This document shows, piece after piece, positions 62,473 to 64,000 of a DNA stretch of 64,000 nt. The stretch comes from Aliivibrio finisterrensis (GTDB taxonomy: Bacteria; Pseudomonadota; Gammaproteobacteria; Enterobacterales; Vibrionaceae). Position numbers and translations under genes: made by a program. The DNA is taken from positions 28,785-92,784 of the forward strand of contig NZ_WBVP01000016.1 in NCBI RefSeq assembly GCF_008933155.1, in the 5' to 3' direction. Numbering within the stretch: position 1 is the first letter of the stretch; every line of letters starts with the position of its first letter. The notes beneath the pieces were generated by a model. It worked only from the letters and a program-made list of their open reading frames with translations, had not been told where the DNA came from and did no database searches.

Positions 62473-63102
62473 TTATGCTTTAACAGCTGGTTTAACGATC
62501 ACGTTGCCACCTGTTGAGCCTGGTACTGCACCTTTAATAAGAAGCAGATTGCGCTCAGCGTCAACACGTACGATCTCTAGGTTTTGAGTCGTACAACGCT
62601 CAGCACCCATGTGACCTGCCATTTTTTTGCCTTTAAATACGCGACCTGGAGTTTGACATTGGCCAATTGAACCCGGAGCACGGTGAGACAAAGAGTTACC
62701 GTGAGTCATATCTTGAGTACGGAAGTTCCAACGCTTAACAGCGCCTTGGAAGCCCTTACCTTTAGATGTACCAGTAACGTCTACTTTTTTGATTTCGTTA
62801 AAGATTTCAACACTTAGCTCAGCGCCAACTGCGAATTCTTCACCGCTTTCTAAACGGAATTCCCAAAGACCGCGACCTGCTTCAACACCTGCTTTCGCAA
62901 AGTGACCAGCTTCAGGCTTAGATACGCGGTTAGCTTTCTTAGAACCACAAGTAACTTGAATTGCGTTGTAGCCATCTGTTTCTACAGTTTTCACTTGAGA
63001 AACACGGTTAACTTCAACTTCAACTACTGTTACTGGGATAGAAACGCCTTCTTCGGTAAAGATGCGGGTCATGCCCACTTTACGACCGACTAGACCAATC
63101 AT
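62473..63102 (-). CDS. rplC: 50S ribosomal protein L3
   Basis: uL3, 209 residues, one of two 50S assembly initiators. The N-terminus is [19 protein letters not shown]; the central extension towards the catalytic centre has [20 protein letters not shown] and [19 protein letters not shown]. It lies 12 bp after rpsJ. Confidence 0.98.
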   Translation of the reverse strand: MIGLVGRKVGMTRIFTEEGVSIPVTVVEVEVNRVSQVKTVETDGYNAIQVTCGSKKANRVSKPEAGHFAKAGVEAGRGLWEFRLESGEEFAVGAELSVEIFNEIKKVDVTGTSKGKGFQGAVKRWNFRTQDMTHGNSLSHRAPGSIGQCQTPGRVFKGKKMAGHMGAERCTTQNLEIVRVDAERNLLLIKGAVPGSTGGNVIVKPAVKA

Positions 63103-63114
63103 AATAATCTCCCC

Positions 63115-63705
<591 letters not shown>

Positions 63706-63712
63706 GCGATGC

Positions 63713-63740
63713 ATTATACAGATCACACTTTTAGTTGCAA
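63713..63740 (-). promoter_or_regulatory. S10-operon sigma-70 promoter
   Basis: On the minus strand TTGCAA (63735-63740) and TATAAT (63713-63718) with a 16-bp spacer, between the tuf terminator and the S10 leader. Confidence 0.85.
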
Positions 63741-63790
63741 GCATTGTTTGAAAAACAAACGAAAAAAATTATATTTTCTTACAGGCAACA

Positions 63791-63816
63791 AAAAGGGAAG
63801 CCTAGGCTTCCCTTTT
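63791..63816 (-). terminator. tuf intrinsic terminator
   Basis: AAAAGGGAAGCC / GGCTTCCCTTTT perfect 12-bp stem with a TA apex, 33 bp past the tuf stop; T-rich on the minus strand. Confidence 0.9.
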
Positions 63817-63849
63817 TAGTCATGCGATTTATCGCAAAATCTTTAGCTA

Positions 63850-64000
63850 TTAAGCGAAGATTTTAGCAACAACACCAGCACCAACTGTACGGCCACCTTC
63901 ACGGATTGCGAAGCGTAGACCTTCGTCCATTGCGATTGGAGCAATTAGCTCAACCGTCATTTGAACGTTGTCACCAGGCATTACCATTTCAACACCTTCA
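63850..64000 (-). CDS. tuf: Elongation factor Tu, partial (C-terminal 49 residues)
   Basis: EF-Tu carries aminoacyl-tRNA to the ribosome. The visible part is the end of domain [23 protein letters not shown] followed by [20 protein letters not shown] and AGVVAKIFA, then TAA at 63850-63852. The 5' part lies beyond the window end. Its position just before the S10 operon fits the tufA copy at the end of the str operon (rpsL-rpsG-fusA-tufA); which tuf copy it is cannot be proven here. Confidence 0.97.
   Translation of the reverse strand, partial: EGVEMVMPGDNVQMTVELIAPIAMDEGLRFAIREGGRTVGAGVVAKIFA

Overview
The window is a stretch of a marine gamma-proteobacterial chromosome. The AT-rich base use, the gene order (mdh/argR divergent, djlA/lptD-surA-pdxA-rsmA-apaH, mpl/fbp next to the S10-spc-alpha ribosomal cluster) and close protein similarity to Vibrionaceae point to Aliivibrio, most like the A. 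fischeri / A. logei group. The genus is inferred from recalled protein and gene-order patterns, not from a search. Nearly all genes are core chromosomal genes. I see no prophage, integron, CRISPR array, tRNA, rRNA or large mobile island.

Layout. 1-1779: dusA (3' end outside the window), then zur with a TTG start and a CheX-like gene. 1780-2156: intergenic DNA full of short repeats. 2157-7774 (minus): pgi, a POTRA-less Omp85-type barrel protein, alr, dnaB. 7958-13163: a DUF481 outer-membrane protein and an RND efflux pump with its membrane-fusion protein. 13340-18389: the leucine operon with promoter, leader peptide and attenuator, leuABCD and terminator. 18438-19217: a DUF547 protein. 19231-27566: djlA, diverging from lptD-surA-pdxA-rsmA-apaH (no apaG at its usual place), then convergent folA. 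27633-31073: the YjjP/YjjB exporter pair, obgE, rpmA, rplU. 31350-34124: ispB, mdh, argR. 34468-38744: a TAXI-type TRAP transporter (receptor, fused permease with a DUF3394 tail) and a universal stress protein. 38891-42600: rluA, rapA. 42783-46360: the thiBPQ thiamine ABC transporter under a TPP riboswitch. 46421-49590: ubiX, mpl, fbp. 49766-63740: alpha, spc and S10 ribosomal operons, all on the minus strand, preceded by the end of a tuf gene.

Several control devices can be read directly: the leu attenuator, the TPP riboswitch with a possible Shine-Dalgarno-sequestering helix, the alpha-operon translational operator before rpsM, promoters for the S10, spc, rplU and leu operons, and many intrinsic terminators.

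The least explained parts are non-coding. They are (a) a composite 7-bp minisatellite module present three times, twice as an inverted pair between apaH and folA; (b) a MITE-like element with ends AATACCAATCC/GGATTGGTAT, present as a long form, a short form and a half copy abutting the fbp stop; and (c) a long inverted repeat between rpmA and obgE. Protein-level oddities are a 14-residue insertion before the Met20 loop of FolA, an altered cysteine pattern in LptD, and a missing proton-relay lysine in the RND pump. I found no strong case for a wholly new multi-gene system; the repeats are the best candidates for something undescribed.
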